DNA of 64,000 bases from Planotetraspora thailandica. Its GTDB lineage: Bacteria > Actinomycetota > Actinomycetes > Streptosporangiales > Streptosporangiaceae. The position numbers and the translations under genes are program-made. The notes beneath the pieces were generated by a model, which did no database searches, was not told where the DNA came from, and saw nothing but the letters and a program-made list of their open reading frames with translations. The DNA is taken from positions 40,752 through 104,751 of the forward strand of contig NZ_BOOR01000016.1 in assembly GCF_016863335.1 (NCBI RefSeq), read 5' to 3'. Position 1 is the first letter of the stretch, and each line of letters starts with the position of its first letter. Below, in pieces: positions 34,972 to 43,762 of this stretch.

Positions 34972-37900
34972 ATGTCCGACCTCGATCTCAGCGGCGTCGC
35001 CGCGGCGCGCGCGCGGATCGGCGCGCTGGAGGATCAGTTGCGGCTGACCCGGCGGTCCCTGTCCGAGGCGGCCGCCCTTGGGGCCGCCGCCCGCGCGCGG
35101 GGCGATGCGGCCGTCGCCGCGGACGCGGAGGCCCGGGCAGACCAGCTGAGGCGGCATCTCGACACGCTTGTGAAAGAGGTGCGCGCGTCCACGACGGCGG
35201 TTCGCGGGTTGTCGGACGCGCTGCTGACCGCGGTCTCTCCCGAAAACGCGGTCACCTCGCTGTCCGGCCGGCATCCGGTGCTGCTGCTCCCCGTACGCGT
35301 CGAGACCCGTTTCTTCGACGGCGGTCAGACGTTGAAGGTGCGGATCTTCCCCGACCAGACGCACGTGACCGCGCACGACCCGGCGATCACCACCGACGAG
35401 CGCGACGGGCTCACCTGGTACTGGACACACCGCTGGCCCGACCTCGACGCCGCCGGAGACCGCGGCCGGGCCCTGGCGGAAGAAGCCTGGCAGGCGCTGA
35501 CCGCACGGTTCCGCCCCGGGCGCGCCGCATTCCTGGTGCGTGCCCACCCTCCGGTCAACGTGGGGTCGGGCGAGGCGGAGCCGCGCTGGGGTGACCTGCC
35601 CCTGCGGTCCGGTGAATGGAGTACCGCCGCACGGGCCGCGCTGCTCCCGGACCGCTGGTGCGTGCTGGGATTCCGCGACGCCGGAGAGGGGCGGCACCAG
35701 GAGATCTTCCGCCGGTGGAGCGCTGCCGTCCCCGACGCCCTCGCCGCCGGGCCGACACCGGACCCGGGCGCACCCGCGGAGCCCGGTGGGCTGCCCGACG
35801 ATCCCGACCTGCTGTGGCTGCACGACGCCGGGGAGGCCGAGCGGCTCGGGATGCTGGTGACCATCCGCCAGGCCGACCTGGTCGCCGGGGCCTCACTCGC
35901 CCAGGGCGTCGACCGGCTCGTCGTGGTCGGCGTGGACTGGACCCTGGACCCTGCCCAGGCCGCCGCGGCGGTCGACGCGCATCTCGCCGCGCACGCGAAC
36001 GAGGGCCGGTTGGCCTTCGTGCCGCAGGGCGTGCCCACCAACTCGACCGGCACGACGCGCAGCGGTTTCTCGACGGACATCTCGGTAGCCCGGCAGGTGC
36101 TGGCGCCGCACGCCGCGCCCGCCACGGTGGACGGCGCCGCGGGACCCGTGACCGCGGCGGCGCTCGGCATCCCGGCGGCGACCCTGTCCGGCGTGGCCGG
36201 CGCGGACCTGCGCGAGCAGGCCTGGCAGGGTGCGCTCCTCGACGCGACCTGGTCGGCCGCAGGTGGTTACTACCTCACCGAGATGCTCGACCCGGTCGCG
36301 GACGACCCGAAGATCGAGGCCTCGCTGAGGCAGCATGTCGCGAGCCATCTACGCGCGTCGGGGCCGATACCGACGATGCGCATCGGGGCACAGCCGTACG
36401 GCCTGCTGCCGGTCACCCCGCGCGGCCGGTTCGAGCCGGACGCGCGACGCCGGGCCCAAGCCGACGTGCAGCGGGTGACCTCGGCACTGCGCGAGCTGGT
36501 CGAACCGCTTGTGGCCTCGGTGCCCAGGCTCGCGCAGGTGAACCGCCGTGAGGACGTCGACGACGTGCTGCTCGCGCTGCTTCAGCGCACACCCGTCGCC
36601 TGGTCGCTGACCTTCCGCAACCTCGTCGGACCCGTCGAGCGGCGTGCCGTCAGCGTCAACTGGGACATGATGGCCGCATTCCAGCGCGACGTCACCGCGA
36701 CGCTGCTGAGCCGACTGGGGTGCTACCAGCTGACCCTGCTCTCGGAGCTGACCCACGACGACCGCGACCACCCGCTGGACGTGCCGCTCGTGCTGAAGCC
36801 GGACCCCATTCCGACCGACCCGAAACGGCAGAGCACTGCCTACCTCGCCGAGGTGCACAGCCTGCTCACCGAGCCCGACGGCGTGGACATCCTGGACGCG
36901 AGGAAGGACTCCGTGGCGCTGCTGGAGGCCTTCGTGGCCTGTGCCGCGGTGAACGAGAACCGCAAGGCGGGCAAGCGGGTCGTGGCCGCGCAGGCGGCGT
37001 CGCTGCAGCTGTCGGAGCAGTTCGTCGCGTACCTGAACCGGCCTGCGGACCGGGTTCCGTACACGCTGCGGGTGGAGTCTTCACCGGTCGCACCGGCCGC
37101 CGCGGGGGTGACCGTGGCCGTGCCGAGCACACCTCGAGAGTTCGGGCAGACCGTGATCCCGGCGCTCACCGGAGATCGGACCGTCGCACAGCACGTGGCC
37201 GCGCTCTATCGTGAGCGCCTTGCGCGGCCCGGCGTGCTCGACGTCCCCGACGACCCGCTGCAGCAGTTGCAGCGGATGGGCACGGCTCTCGGCACGCTCG
37301 AGCAGGCGCCCGCCGATCAGCTTGAGTGGGCCTTCCGCGGCGTGCTCGACCTGTACGCCACCCGCCTCGACGCGTGGATCACCTCCCTCGCCACGGCCCG
37401 CCTCGCCGAGCACCGCACGGCCGCGAGCTCGGGGGTGCACGTGGGCGGCTGGGGCGTCGTCGAGGACCTGCGGCCGGACCGCGGGCCAGGCGCGGAAAGC
37501 CTGGGTTTCGTGCACGCGCCGTCACTCGCGCAGGCCGCGTCCGTCGCGGTGCTTCGCAGTGCCCGGCAGACGCACCGGGACGACGAGGGACGGATGTTCG
37601 ACCTGGACCTGACGTCGCGCCGGGTACGGCAGGCCCTGCGCATCCTGGAGGGGGTCGGCAGCGGGCAGCGGCTGGCCGCCCTGCTGGGCTACCGCATCGA
37701 GCGGGGCCTGCAGGAACGGGACCTCTCGCTGGCGCAGTGGATCCTGCCGCTCCGGCAGCAGTGCCCGCTGCGCAGCGAGCGGCCGGATGACCCGGAGCAC
37801 GTCGAACCCGTCGAGGTCGTCGCGGCACGCGACGTCGTCGACGGCGTCGCGCTGCTCGAACGGTGGCGGACCGACGGAACCGGGCTGCTGGCCGCCGCCG

Positions 37901-39705
37901 GAATCCCGACCGGCGCCGCACGGGCCGGAGTGGCCGCGGTGCTGGACGAGGTCGCCGCCCTGTCCGACGCGGTGGCCGACGTGCTGGTCTCCGAAGCGGT
38001 GCACCAGGCCACCACGGGGAACCTCGAACGCTCAGGGGCCGCCCTGGCCGCGCACGACCGGCAGGACCCGCCCCCCGACCCGGAGTTCGTGCGCACCCCA
38101 CGGGGCGGTGCCGTCCTCACCCATCGGGTCGGGTTATGGCTGCCACGCGAGGGCACGAGCCCGGCACACGGCTGGGCGAGGGATCTGCGCAGCATCGCCG
38201 AGCCACGCCTCGACCGCTGGCTCGGCGGGGTCCTGGGCGACCCGTCACGCTGGACCGTCGGCGCGCGGCTGGTCCGGCCGGGCGCCGACGGCACACCGCC
38301 GACGATCGTCCTGCTTCCCGAGATCGGAGTCGACGCGCTCGGGCTGTCGGCTTTGTCGCTCGTGCTGGCCGCCCGCCGCCTTGGCAGCGGTCCCACCGAG
38401 CTCGAATCCAGACTCGCGCTGCATGTGTCCGGCAGCCCCGCTGTTCAGGCCGCAGGGGTCTCGGCGGAGGACCGGCTCGAATTGGGGTCCGAGGGGCTGG
38501 CCCCCCTGTTCGATCTGGCGGCCTGGGCCGCCGAGGTGATGGGTGGCGCTCCCTTGGCCGCCGATCACCTCGCCTCCTCGGCGGACGTGGGCGCCGGTGT
38601 CGCCGGGCCCGCGGCCACTGTGGACGTCGCCGAGGCCGTCGCACGGGCTGAGGCAGTGCTGAGCGCGGTCGAAACGGCCGTGACAGAAGCCGACAGGGCC
38701 CTCGGTGCCCACCTCGCCGCACCCGACGCGGACACCGAGTCACAGCTGTTCGGGGCGCTGCTCGGGCTCGTCGAGGTCGAAGGTCCCGACGCGTTGCCCG
38801 CGGAGGACCCGCTCGAGACGCACACCGCCTCCGTCGTGGCACGGGTTCGGACCCGGCTGAACGCGGCGCGAGGGGTGCCGCTCCCGGACCCGCCGGCCGT
38901 CGAGCCAGGCGACCTGCCCTCCCCGGGGCTCGCCGAAGACCCCCGGCTGGTCCAGGCCCGCGGCGTCGTCAGGGTCCTGCTGGGAAACGCACAACCTTTC
39001 CTGCCCGTGCTGCGGCCCACCGATCCGGTCCCGATGGCGGCCGCGTTGGCGGGTCGCGACGGCCTCCTCGCCCAGGATCCGACCGCCGTCGTGTCCTGGC
39101 TGCACCGAAGCGCGCTCGTACGCCCCCAGCTGGATCCGTTGGCGGCGCTGCTGGTGCACGCCGAGGCGGACGGGGCGGACGTCGGCGCGAACCTGACGGT
39201 GGTGCAGACGCCGTACGCGCCCGACACCCCCTGGATCGCCCTGCCCTTCGGCGCGGCCGGACCGCCTCCGCCGGGCGCCGTCGGCCTCGTCCTGCACGCG
39301 CCCGAGGGGCTGGACCCGGTGACGGGCGGGGCCGGCCTGGTGGCCGACTCGTGGACTGAGTCCGTCCCCGCGCGCGAGGAGACCACCGCGGTCACCTTCC
39401 ACTACGACGCACCGGGAGCGCGCGCCCCGCAGGCGATGTTGCTCGCGGTGCACCCCGCGCGGTCTCCGGACCGCTGGGACTTCGACACGCTTCTCGGCTG
39501 CGTACAGGAAGCCGTCGACCTCGCGCACCTGAGAACGGTCGGAGCGAAGGAGCTCGCCCCCTTCACCACGTTCCTGCCGGCGCTCTTCCTGCCGGACGTC
39601 TACACGCGCGACGTGGCCGGCATCAGGTTCGGCGAGCTGGCGGCCGCCGCCAAAGTGTCCAAGACCGGCGGCCTCCTCGCCGATCACGTGCTGGGAAAGC
39701 GGTGA
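34972..39705 (+). CDS. Very large conserved-type protein of unknown function (1577 aa)
   Basis: ATG 34972 has GGAGG 6 nt upstream and lies 12 nt after the previous stop. The N-terminus (about 8-85) is an Ala/Arg/Glu-rich coiled coil. Recognisable blocks: RHPVLLLPVRVETRFF (about 101), LKVRIFPDQTHVTAHDPAI (about 121), IPTMRIGAQPYGLLPVTP (about 467) and a long Ala-rich helical second half. The C-terminus contains VQTPYAPDTPWIALPFG and TTFLPALFLPDVYTRDVAG. No catalytic motif, signal or membrane segment is seen. The coiled coil and size suggest a scaffold in a complex with the neighbouring proteins. Function unassigned. Confidence 0.7.
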   Translation: MSDLDLSGVAAARARIGALEDQLRLTRRSLSEAAALGAAARARGDAAVAADAEARADQLRRHLDTLVKEVRASTTAVRGLSDALLTAVSPENAVTSLSGRHPVLLLPVRVETRFFDGGQTLKVRIFPDQTHVTAHDPAITTDERDGLTWYWTHRWPDLDAAGDRGRALAEEAWQALTARFRPGRAAFLVRAHPPVNVGSGEAEPRWGDLPLRSGEWSTAARAALLPDRWCVLGFRDAGEGRHQEIFRRWSAAVPDALAAGPTPDPGAPAEPGGLPDDPDLLWLHDAGEAERLGMLVTIRQADLVAGASLAQGVDRLVVVGVDWTLDPAQAAAAVDAHLAAHANEGRLAFVPQGVPTNSTGTTRSGFSTDISVARQVLAPHAAPATVDGAAGPVTAAALGIPAATLSGVAGADLREQAWQGALLDATWSAAGGYYLTEMLDPVADDPKIEASLRQHVASHLRASGPIPTMRIGAQPYGLLPVTPRGRFEPDARRRAQADVQRVTSALRELVEPLVASVPRLAQVNRREDVDDVLLALLQRTPVAWSLTFRNLVGPVERRAVSVNWDMMAAFQRDVTATLLSRLGCYQLTLLSELTHDDRDHPLDVPLVLKPDPIPTDPKRQSTAYLAEVHSLLTEPDGVDILDARKDSVALLEAFVACAAVNENRKAGKRVVAAQAASLQLSEQFVAYLNRPADRVPYTLRVESSPVAPAAAGVTVAVPSTPREFGQTVIPALTGDRTVAQHVAALYRERLARPGVLDVPDDPLQQLQRMGTALGTLEQAPADQLEWAFRGVLDLYATRLDAWITSLATARLAEHRTAASSGVHVGGWGVVEDLRPDRGPGAESLGFVHAPSLAQAASVAVLRSARQTHRDDEGRMFDLDLTSRRVRQALRILEGVGSGQRLAALLGYRIERGLQERDLSLAQWILPLRQQCPLRSERPDDPEHVEPVEVVAARDVVDGVALLERWRTDGTGLLAAAGIPTGAARAGVAAVLDEVAALSDAVADVLVSEAVHQATTGNLERSGAALAAHDRQDPPPDPEFVRTPRGGAVLTHRVGLWLPREGTSPAHGWARDLRSIAEPRLDRWLGGVLGDPSRWTVGARLVRPGADGTPPTIVLLPEIGVDALGLSALSLVLAARRLGSGPTELESRLALHVSGSPAVQAAGVSAEDRLELGSEGLAPLFDLAAWAAEVMGGAPLAADHLASSADVGAGVAGPAATVDVAEAVARAEAVLSAVETAVTEADRALGAHLAAPDADTESQLFGALLGLVEVEGPDALPAEDPLETHTASVVARVRTRLNAARGVPLPDPPAVEPGDLPSPGLAEDPRLVQARGVVRVLLGNAQPFLPVLRPTDPVPMAAALAGRDGLLAQDPTAVVSWLHRSALVRPQLDPLAALLVHAEADGADVGANLTVVQTPYAPDTPWIALPFGAAGPPPPGAVGLVLHAPEGLDPVTGGAGLVADSWTESVPAREETTAVTFHYDAPGARAPQAMLLAVHPARSPDRWDFDTLLGCVQEAVDLAHLRTVGAKELAPFTTFLPALFLPDVYTRDVAGIRFGELAAAAKVSKTGGLLADHVLGKR

Positions 39706-39711
39706 GCGGCG

Positions 39712-41571
39712 ATGCCTGACCGGCGCGACTGGTCCGTGCAGGCGGCGGCCGCGGCCGCCGACCTGCGGCTGTGGGCGACCGTCCCGGTGATCCCGACATG
39801 GTCGCGGCTCGAGCCTCTGCCGCTGACCACCGGGGACCTCACACCGGGGGTCCAGGCTCTCGTCGCCGACCCGTTGTGGATGCTCGGCCGGCAGTGGCAG
39901 TTCGACGAGCTGCGCGGTGAGGACGCGGGGAGCCCGGTCAAGGCCACCGTGCGCGGCGAGACCGTGCCGTTCGCCCGCTTCCACGCGGGCCTGCCGGGCG
40001 GGCACGCGGCCGCGGCGGCCGTCGACCTCGAACCACCGGGCACGCCGGGTGCGTTGCCCCTTGAGGCTCGCGTCGAGGCGGAGATCCCCGCGGTGCTGCC
40101 GCTGCGGCTGCGCACGCAGACCGGGCTGCACCTGATGAGATTGCTGAGGGCGGCGGGTCACGCCTCCGTGGCCGCCGCGGCGGCCGCCGCCTACCCGATT
40201 CACGCCGAGCCGATTCACGCCGAGCCGAGCCCTGACGTGTCCGACCCGGCAGGTGAGGCACGCGCACGGCTCGCGGCAGGCCGTGTGCCCGACGGGTCGG
40301 CGGTGCTCGACGCCCTGGAAGCGTTCGACGACGGCGCCGGCGGCCTCACAGGGCTGCCCGACCGGCTCGCGAGCGCGGCGGGACCGGACGGGGAGGCCGT
40401 GCGCGAGATCGTGATCCGCTGGCGCGTCTGGGCCGGCGGCCTCCTAGTCGCACCGACCGGCGAGTCATGGAACCCGCGCCGGCTGGAACACGCGTTCGCC
40501 GCGCAGGCGCCACTGTCGGACGGCCCGGTGACCCTGCTCGTCGAGGAGTACACCGGCGGCACCCTCGACTGGTTCCACGGCGACCTCACGGCGGCGCCCG
40601 ACCTCGGCACGGCCGCGGCTCCCACCCCTCCTGCTCCGGTGGCCGACACCACGCTGCCGGCACCCGTGCGCTTCGCCGGAATGCCCGCCGACCGGCTGTT
40701 CGCGTTCGAGGACTCCGCCGTCTACCTGGGTGGCCTGCAGGCCAGCCGTACCGACCTCGCGCGACTGGCCGTCGTCGAGTTCGCGTTGGCCTACTCCGTG
40801 GACTGGTTCCACGTCCCGCTGATCCTTCCGTACGGCAGCGCCACCCGGATCGACGACGTGCGCGTGGTGGACACGTTCGGCGTGACCGCCGACCTGGGGC
40901 CGGCGCGTGAGGCGACCTCGCCGGGATGGGCGGCCTTCCAGTCCACCCCGGTGGGCGACACCACGAGGCTGGCCGACGTGTTCGTGCTCGCCCCCACCGT
41001 GCCGCGGGTCCTCCAGGGGTTGCCCCTGGAGGAAGTCGCCTTCTTCCGGGACGAGATGGCCAACCTGGTCTGGGGCGTCGAACGGGTCGTGCCGGGACAC
41101 TCCTCCGGCGAGCCGGTGCCGCGTGCCGGCCAGGCCGCCCGCGTCTCTCTACTGCAGTCGGACCCCGACGACCTCGGGGACGCGCAGATCGTCTACCGCC
41201 TCATGACGCCGGTGCCGGACAACTGGATGCCCTTCGTGGCCGTGCGGGAGCGGCAGGGCGACCCCACGGCGCACCACGTCCTCGAAAGGCGGCCCATGCT
41301 GCGCTACCGCGCGGACGAACCGGCCGATCTGGTCAATCCGCTGGGAACCGTGCTGCTCACGTCGTCAGGCGCCGACCCGGCCACGGACCGGCTGCTCATC
41401 GCCGAGGAAGAGGTTCCCCGCGAAGGAGTGACGATCACGCGTGCATTCCAGCAGGCCCGAACCGAGGGGGGAGGCACGGTGCTCTGGATCGGCCGGCATG
41501 TGCGGACAGGGCAAGGCGAGGGCGCCAGCGGGCTGCGATTCGACACGGCCGTTCCGCCGGGCGCGGTCTGA
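39712..41571 (+). CDS. Conserved-type protein of unknown function, last gene of the large-protein operon (619 aa)
   Basis: ATG 39712 lies 6 nt after the previous stop. Blocks: ADPLWMLGRQWQFDELRGED followed by AGSPV (about 51-76), AYSVDWFHVPLILPYGSATR then IDDVRVVDTFG (about 361-391), VAFFRDEMANLVWGVERVVP (about 443-462) and YRLMTPVPDNWMPFVAVRE (about 495). The protein is soluble-looking, without signal or TM. A 15-bp direct repeat encodes PIHAEPIHAEP near residue 162. The next gene is convergent (TetR, minus strand), so the operon ends here, but no terminator hairpin is evident in the 56-bp gap. Confidence 0.7.
   Translation: MPDRRDWSVQAAAAAADLRLWATVPVIPTWSRLEPLPLTTGDLTPGVQALVADPLWMLGRQWQFDELRGEDAGSPVKATVRGETVPFARFHAGLPGGHAAAAAVDLEPPGTPGALPLEARVEAEIPAVLPLRLRTQTGLHLMRLLRAAGHASVAAAAAAAYPIHAEPIHAEPSPDVSDPAGEARARLAAGRVPDGSAVLDALEAFDDGAGGLTGLPDRLASAAGPDGEAVREIVIRWRVWAGGLLVAPTGESWNPRRLEHAFAAQAPLSDGPVTLLVEEYTGGTLDWFHGDLTAAPDLGTAAAPTPPAPVADTTLPAPVRFAGMPADRLFAFEDSAVYLGGLQASRTDLARLAVVEFALAYSVDWFHVPLILPYGSATRIDDVRVVDTFGVTADLGPAREATSPGWAAFQSTPVGDTTRLADVFVLAPTVPRVLQGLPLEEVAFFRDEMANLVWGVERVVPGHSSGEPVPRAGQAARVSLLQSDPDDLGDAQIVYRLMTPVPDNWMPFVAVRERQGDPTAHHVLERRPMLRYRADEPADLVNPLGTVLLTSSGADPATDRLLIAEEEVPREGVTITRAFQQARTEGGGTVLWIGRHVRTGQGEGASGLRFDTAVPPGAV
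40195..40224. repeat. Tandem 15-bp direct repeat inside the 619-aa gene
   Basis: CCGATTCACGCCGAG occurs twice without a gap (40195-40209 and 40210-40224), encoding a PIHAE duplication in a variable loop. It is probably a recent slippage event in an otherwise conserved gene. Confidence 0.8.
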
Positions 41572-41627
41572 CCAGCCTGTGCACCTACTTGCTCCTGCCC
41601 CGAGTGCTCCTGCTCCGAGCGACGGCG

Positions 41628-42200
41628 TCAGTCGGCTGCCGCTTCGGCATCCGCCAGCGCCTTGAGCGACGGGCGGAGCAACTGGGCGATCCTCTCGGCC
41701 GAGACCTCCCGAAGCGCGCTGAGGTCCAGCAACTGGTGCGCGATGGTGACGCCGAGCATCGTGCTGATCATCAGGGCGGCCCGAAGGTCGGCGTCCTCGG
41801 CCCCGATCGCGGCGCCCACCGTCGCGACCTGATCGTCCAGCGTCGCACGGGCGCGGTCGGCGGCGTCCGGATGCGTGAGCATCGAGCGCATCATCGCCAG
41901 TGAGCCCTCGGGAATTGGGCCGATCTTCATGCCGATCCTGGCCAGAAGCTCTTCGATCAGCTCCACCGTGTCGCCCTCCAACGGAGGGATCGGCGGGAGC
42001 CGTACGGCCTGATCGAACAGCTCCTGCTTCGAACCGAAGTACTGCATGACGAGGGCGGGATCCACCTCTGCCGCCGCCGCCACCGCCCGTATGGTCGTGC
42101 GCTCGAACCCGCGCTCCGCGAACATCCCGCGGGCGACGGACAGAATGCGCTCCTCGGTGCGGCGCCGTCGCTGCGCGCGCGTGGTCGGCGGTTGCTCCAC
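41628..42200 (-). CDS. TetR-family transcriptional regulator
   Basis: 190 residues from GTG 42200. The N-terminal HTH (about 12-60) reads RTEERILSVARGMFAERGFE then TTIRAVAAAAEVDPALVMQYFGSKQELF, canonical TetR. The C-terminal domain (VELIEELLARI..., HQLLDLSALREVSAERIAQLL) resembles the TetR_C_17-like group. It is divergent to the SnoaL-like gene across 91 bp, where GTTGAGC repeats and a GTTGAGTCAAC dyad lie, so it probably represses that gene and itself. The ligand is unknown. Confidence 0.88.
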   Translation of the reverse strand: MEQPPTTRAQRRRRTEERILSVARGMFAERGFERTTIRAVAAAAEVDPALVMQYFGSKQELFDQAVRLPPIPPLEGDTVELIEELLARIGMKIGPIPEGSLAMMRSMLTHPDAADRARATLDDQVATVGAAIGAEDADLRAALMISTMLGVTIAHQLLDLSALREVSAERIAQLLRPSLKALADAEAAAD

Positions 42201-42248
42201 ACCTGGACTCTACCGGCGTTGACCGAGCCTTTCATTTCGCTCTACGAT

Positions 42249-42280
42249 CGTTGAGCCAGTTGAGTCAACAACCGTTGAGC
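42249..42280. promoter_or_regulatory. Operator between TetR and SnoaL-like genes
   Basis: CGTTGAGC occurs at 42249-42256 and 42273-42280 as a direct repeat with 24-bp period. Between them GTTGAGTCAAC (42259-42269) is a dyad with 5-bp arms. Further TTGA elements continue into the ribosome binding site. The placement in the divergent gap fits a TetR operator. Confidence 0.5.
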
Positions 42281-42291
42281 AAGGAGCACCG

Positions 42292-42738
42292 TTGAACGCC
42301 ACCCCACGCGAATTGCTGCGCCGCTACCACCGCGCCATGATCGACAAGTCCGCCGACGACCTCGCCGATCTGTACGCGGTCGACGCCGTACACGAGTTCC
42401 CCTTCCGGGTGCCAGGCTGGCCGGCACGACTCGACGGGCAAGAGGAGATCCGGGCCCTGTACCACGCGGCATGGGACCCGAGCCCCGTCACACTGGCCGA
42501 GATCAGCGACGTCGTCGTCCACGAGGCCGCAGACCCGGAGGTCGTCGTCGGTGAATGGCGCAGCGCCGGCACGATCGGCCCCGAAGGGCGCCCGTTCCAG
42601 GCATCCGGCCTGCTGATGTTGCGCGCCCGGAACGGCGAGATCGTCGAGATGCGCGACTACATGGACGTCTTCGGCACATTCGGCGCGATGGGCCGCCTCA
42701 ACGACATCGCCGCCACCCTCGGCGAATCACCGAGCTGA
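42292..42738 (+). CDS. SnoaL-like / NTF2-fold protein
   Basis: 148 residues from TTG 42292, chosen because AAGGAG lies 8 nt upstream and no ATG or GTG start fits. Sequence: ATPRELLRRYHRAMIDKSAD, EFPFRVPGWPARLDGQEEIR and GLLMLRARNGEIVEMRDYMD. This is the cone-shaped alpha+beta NTF2-like fold used by ketosteroid-isomerase-like and polyketide-cyclase-like proteins. The substrate is unknown. The divergent TetR gene is its probable regulator. A TTG start may keep expression low. Confidence 0.83.
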   Translation: MNATPRELLRRYHRAMIDKSADDLADLYAVDAVHEFPFRVPGWPARLDGQEEIRALYHAAWDPSPVTLAEISDVVVHEAADPEVVVGEWRSAGTIGPEGRPFQASGLLMLRARNGEIVEMRDYMDVFGTFGAMGRLNDIAATLGESPS

Positions 42739-42767
42739 CCGTCGCCCGTCCTCGACGCCGAACCTCG

Positions 42768-43658
42768 TCACCCGTGGATCGCCTTTTCGTCGACGAGTTC
42801 GGTGATGGTCGCGACTTCGTCGTCGCTGAGGTCGACCGACGCGGCCGCCACGTTCTCTCGCAGGTGCGCGAGGCTCCTGGTTCCGGGGATCGGGAGCATG
42901 GCGGGGGAACGGTGCAGGAGCCAGGCGATCGCGAGCTGCTGAGGGGTGACGCCGTGCGCGGCGGCGATGGGGGCCAGGGCCGACGCCACCCGGTCCGCGT
43001 TGTCGCCGCCGTCGCGGAGGCTTGCGGGATGCCAGGGCGAGAAGACGGCGCCGGACTCCTCAGCCGCCGTGAGCAGCTGGGCTCCCCTGCGATTGCCGAC
43101 GTTGTAGAGGGCGGTGACCGCGACGATGTCGGCAATGCCGCGTGCTGTGGCGAACTGCTCGGGCGTGACGTTGGAGAGGCCGATGTGCTGGATGTATCCC
43201 TCGTCCTGCATGGCCTTGAGCTCCCCGATCTGGTCTTCGAAGGGGGCGTCGGTGGCGTAGCCGCTGTGGAGGTAGTAGAGCTGCACGCGATCGAGGCGGA
43301 GCCGCCGCAGGCTCATCATGAGCGACTGCCGGAGATACTTGGGGTTTCCGACCCAGCCGAGGGTCGAGTACTCGTAGCCGCCGCGCACGAACCCGCCTTT
43401 GGTCGCGATGACGAGCTCGTCCGAATACGGGTGGAGGGCCTCACGGATGAGGAGCTCGTTCGTGTGCGGCCCGTAGACGTCGGCGGTGTCGATGAAGTTC
43501 ACGCCCTGGTCCAGGAGAGAGCGGAGGAGCCGGACGCCGCCCTCGTGGTCCGGATACGGACCCCACACCTGAGGGCCGGTGAGCTGCATGGCCCCATAAC
43601 CGATCTTGCGGACCTCGAGGTCGCGGCCGATGGTGATCGTGTCCAGCCTGTCTGCCAC
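42768..43658 (-). CDS. Aldo/keto reductase
   Basis: 296 residues from GTG 43658, with AGGAAG upstream; the frame to 43712 crosses the operator and is rejected. AKR motifs: IGYGAMQLTGP, GVNFIDTADVYGPHTNELLI with catalytic Asp/Tyr (DTADVYG), ELVIATKGGF with catalytic Lys, VQLYYLHSGYATD (His replaced region LHS), IQHIGLSNVT and LPIPGTRSLAHLRENVAA near the NADPH site. It reduces an unknown carbonyl with NADPH. The divergent TetR regulator across a double palindrome probably controls it. Confidence 0.92.
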   Translation of the reverse strand: MADRLDTITIGRDLEVRKIGYGAMQLTGPQVWGPYPDHEGGVRLLRSLLDQGVNFIDTADVYGPHTNELLIREALHPYSDELVIATKGGFVRGGYEYSTLGWVGNPKYLRQSLMMSLRRLRLDRVQLYYLHSGYATDAPFEDQIGELKAMQDEGYIQHIGLSNVTPEQFATARGIADIVAVTALYNVGNRRGAQLLTAAEESGAVFSPWHPASLRDGGDNADRVASALAPIAAAHGVTPQQLAIAWLLHRSPAMLPIPGTRSLAHLRENVAAASVDLSDDEVATITELVDEKAIHG

Positions 43659-43692
43659 GATTCGCTTCTTCCTGTGCTGAAATGGATTACCT

Positions 43693-43734
43693 CCCCGAAT
43701 ATCCGGGGACACTCCCCATATTACTGGGGAGTGT
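43693..43734. promoter_or_regulatory. Two palindromic operators between aldo/keto reductase and TetR genes
   Basis: CCCCG (43693-43697) with CGGGG (43704-43708) forms one dyad. ACACTCCCCA (43709-43718) and TGGGGAGTGT (43725-43734) form a perfect 10-bp inverted repeat with a 6-nt AT-rich spacer. The position in the 104-bp divergent gap makes them the natural targets of the TetR protein at 43763. Confidence 0.62.
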
Positions 43735-43762
43735 GTCCGTTTCGACCAGATGGGTTCTGTTC

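Noticed and set aside
25538..41571. Phage-tail-like or contractile injection system
   Set aside because: No sheath, tube, spike, baseplate or AAA+ ATPase motif was seen in any of the five proteins, and the PhoD-like and DUF6603-like members are not part of known tail modules.
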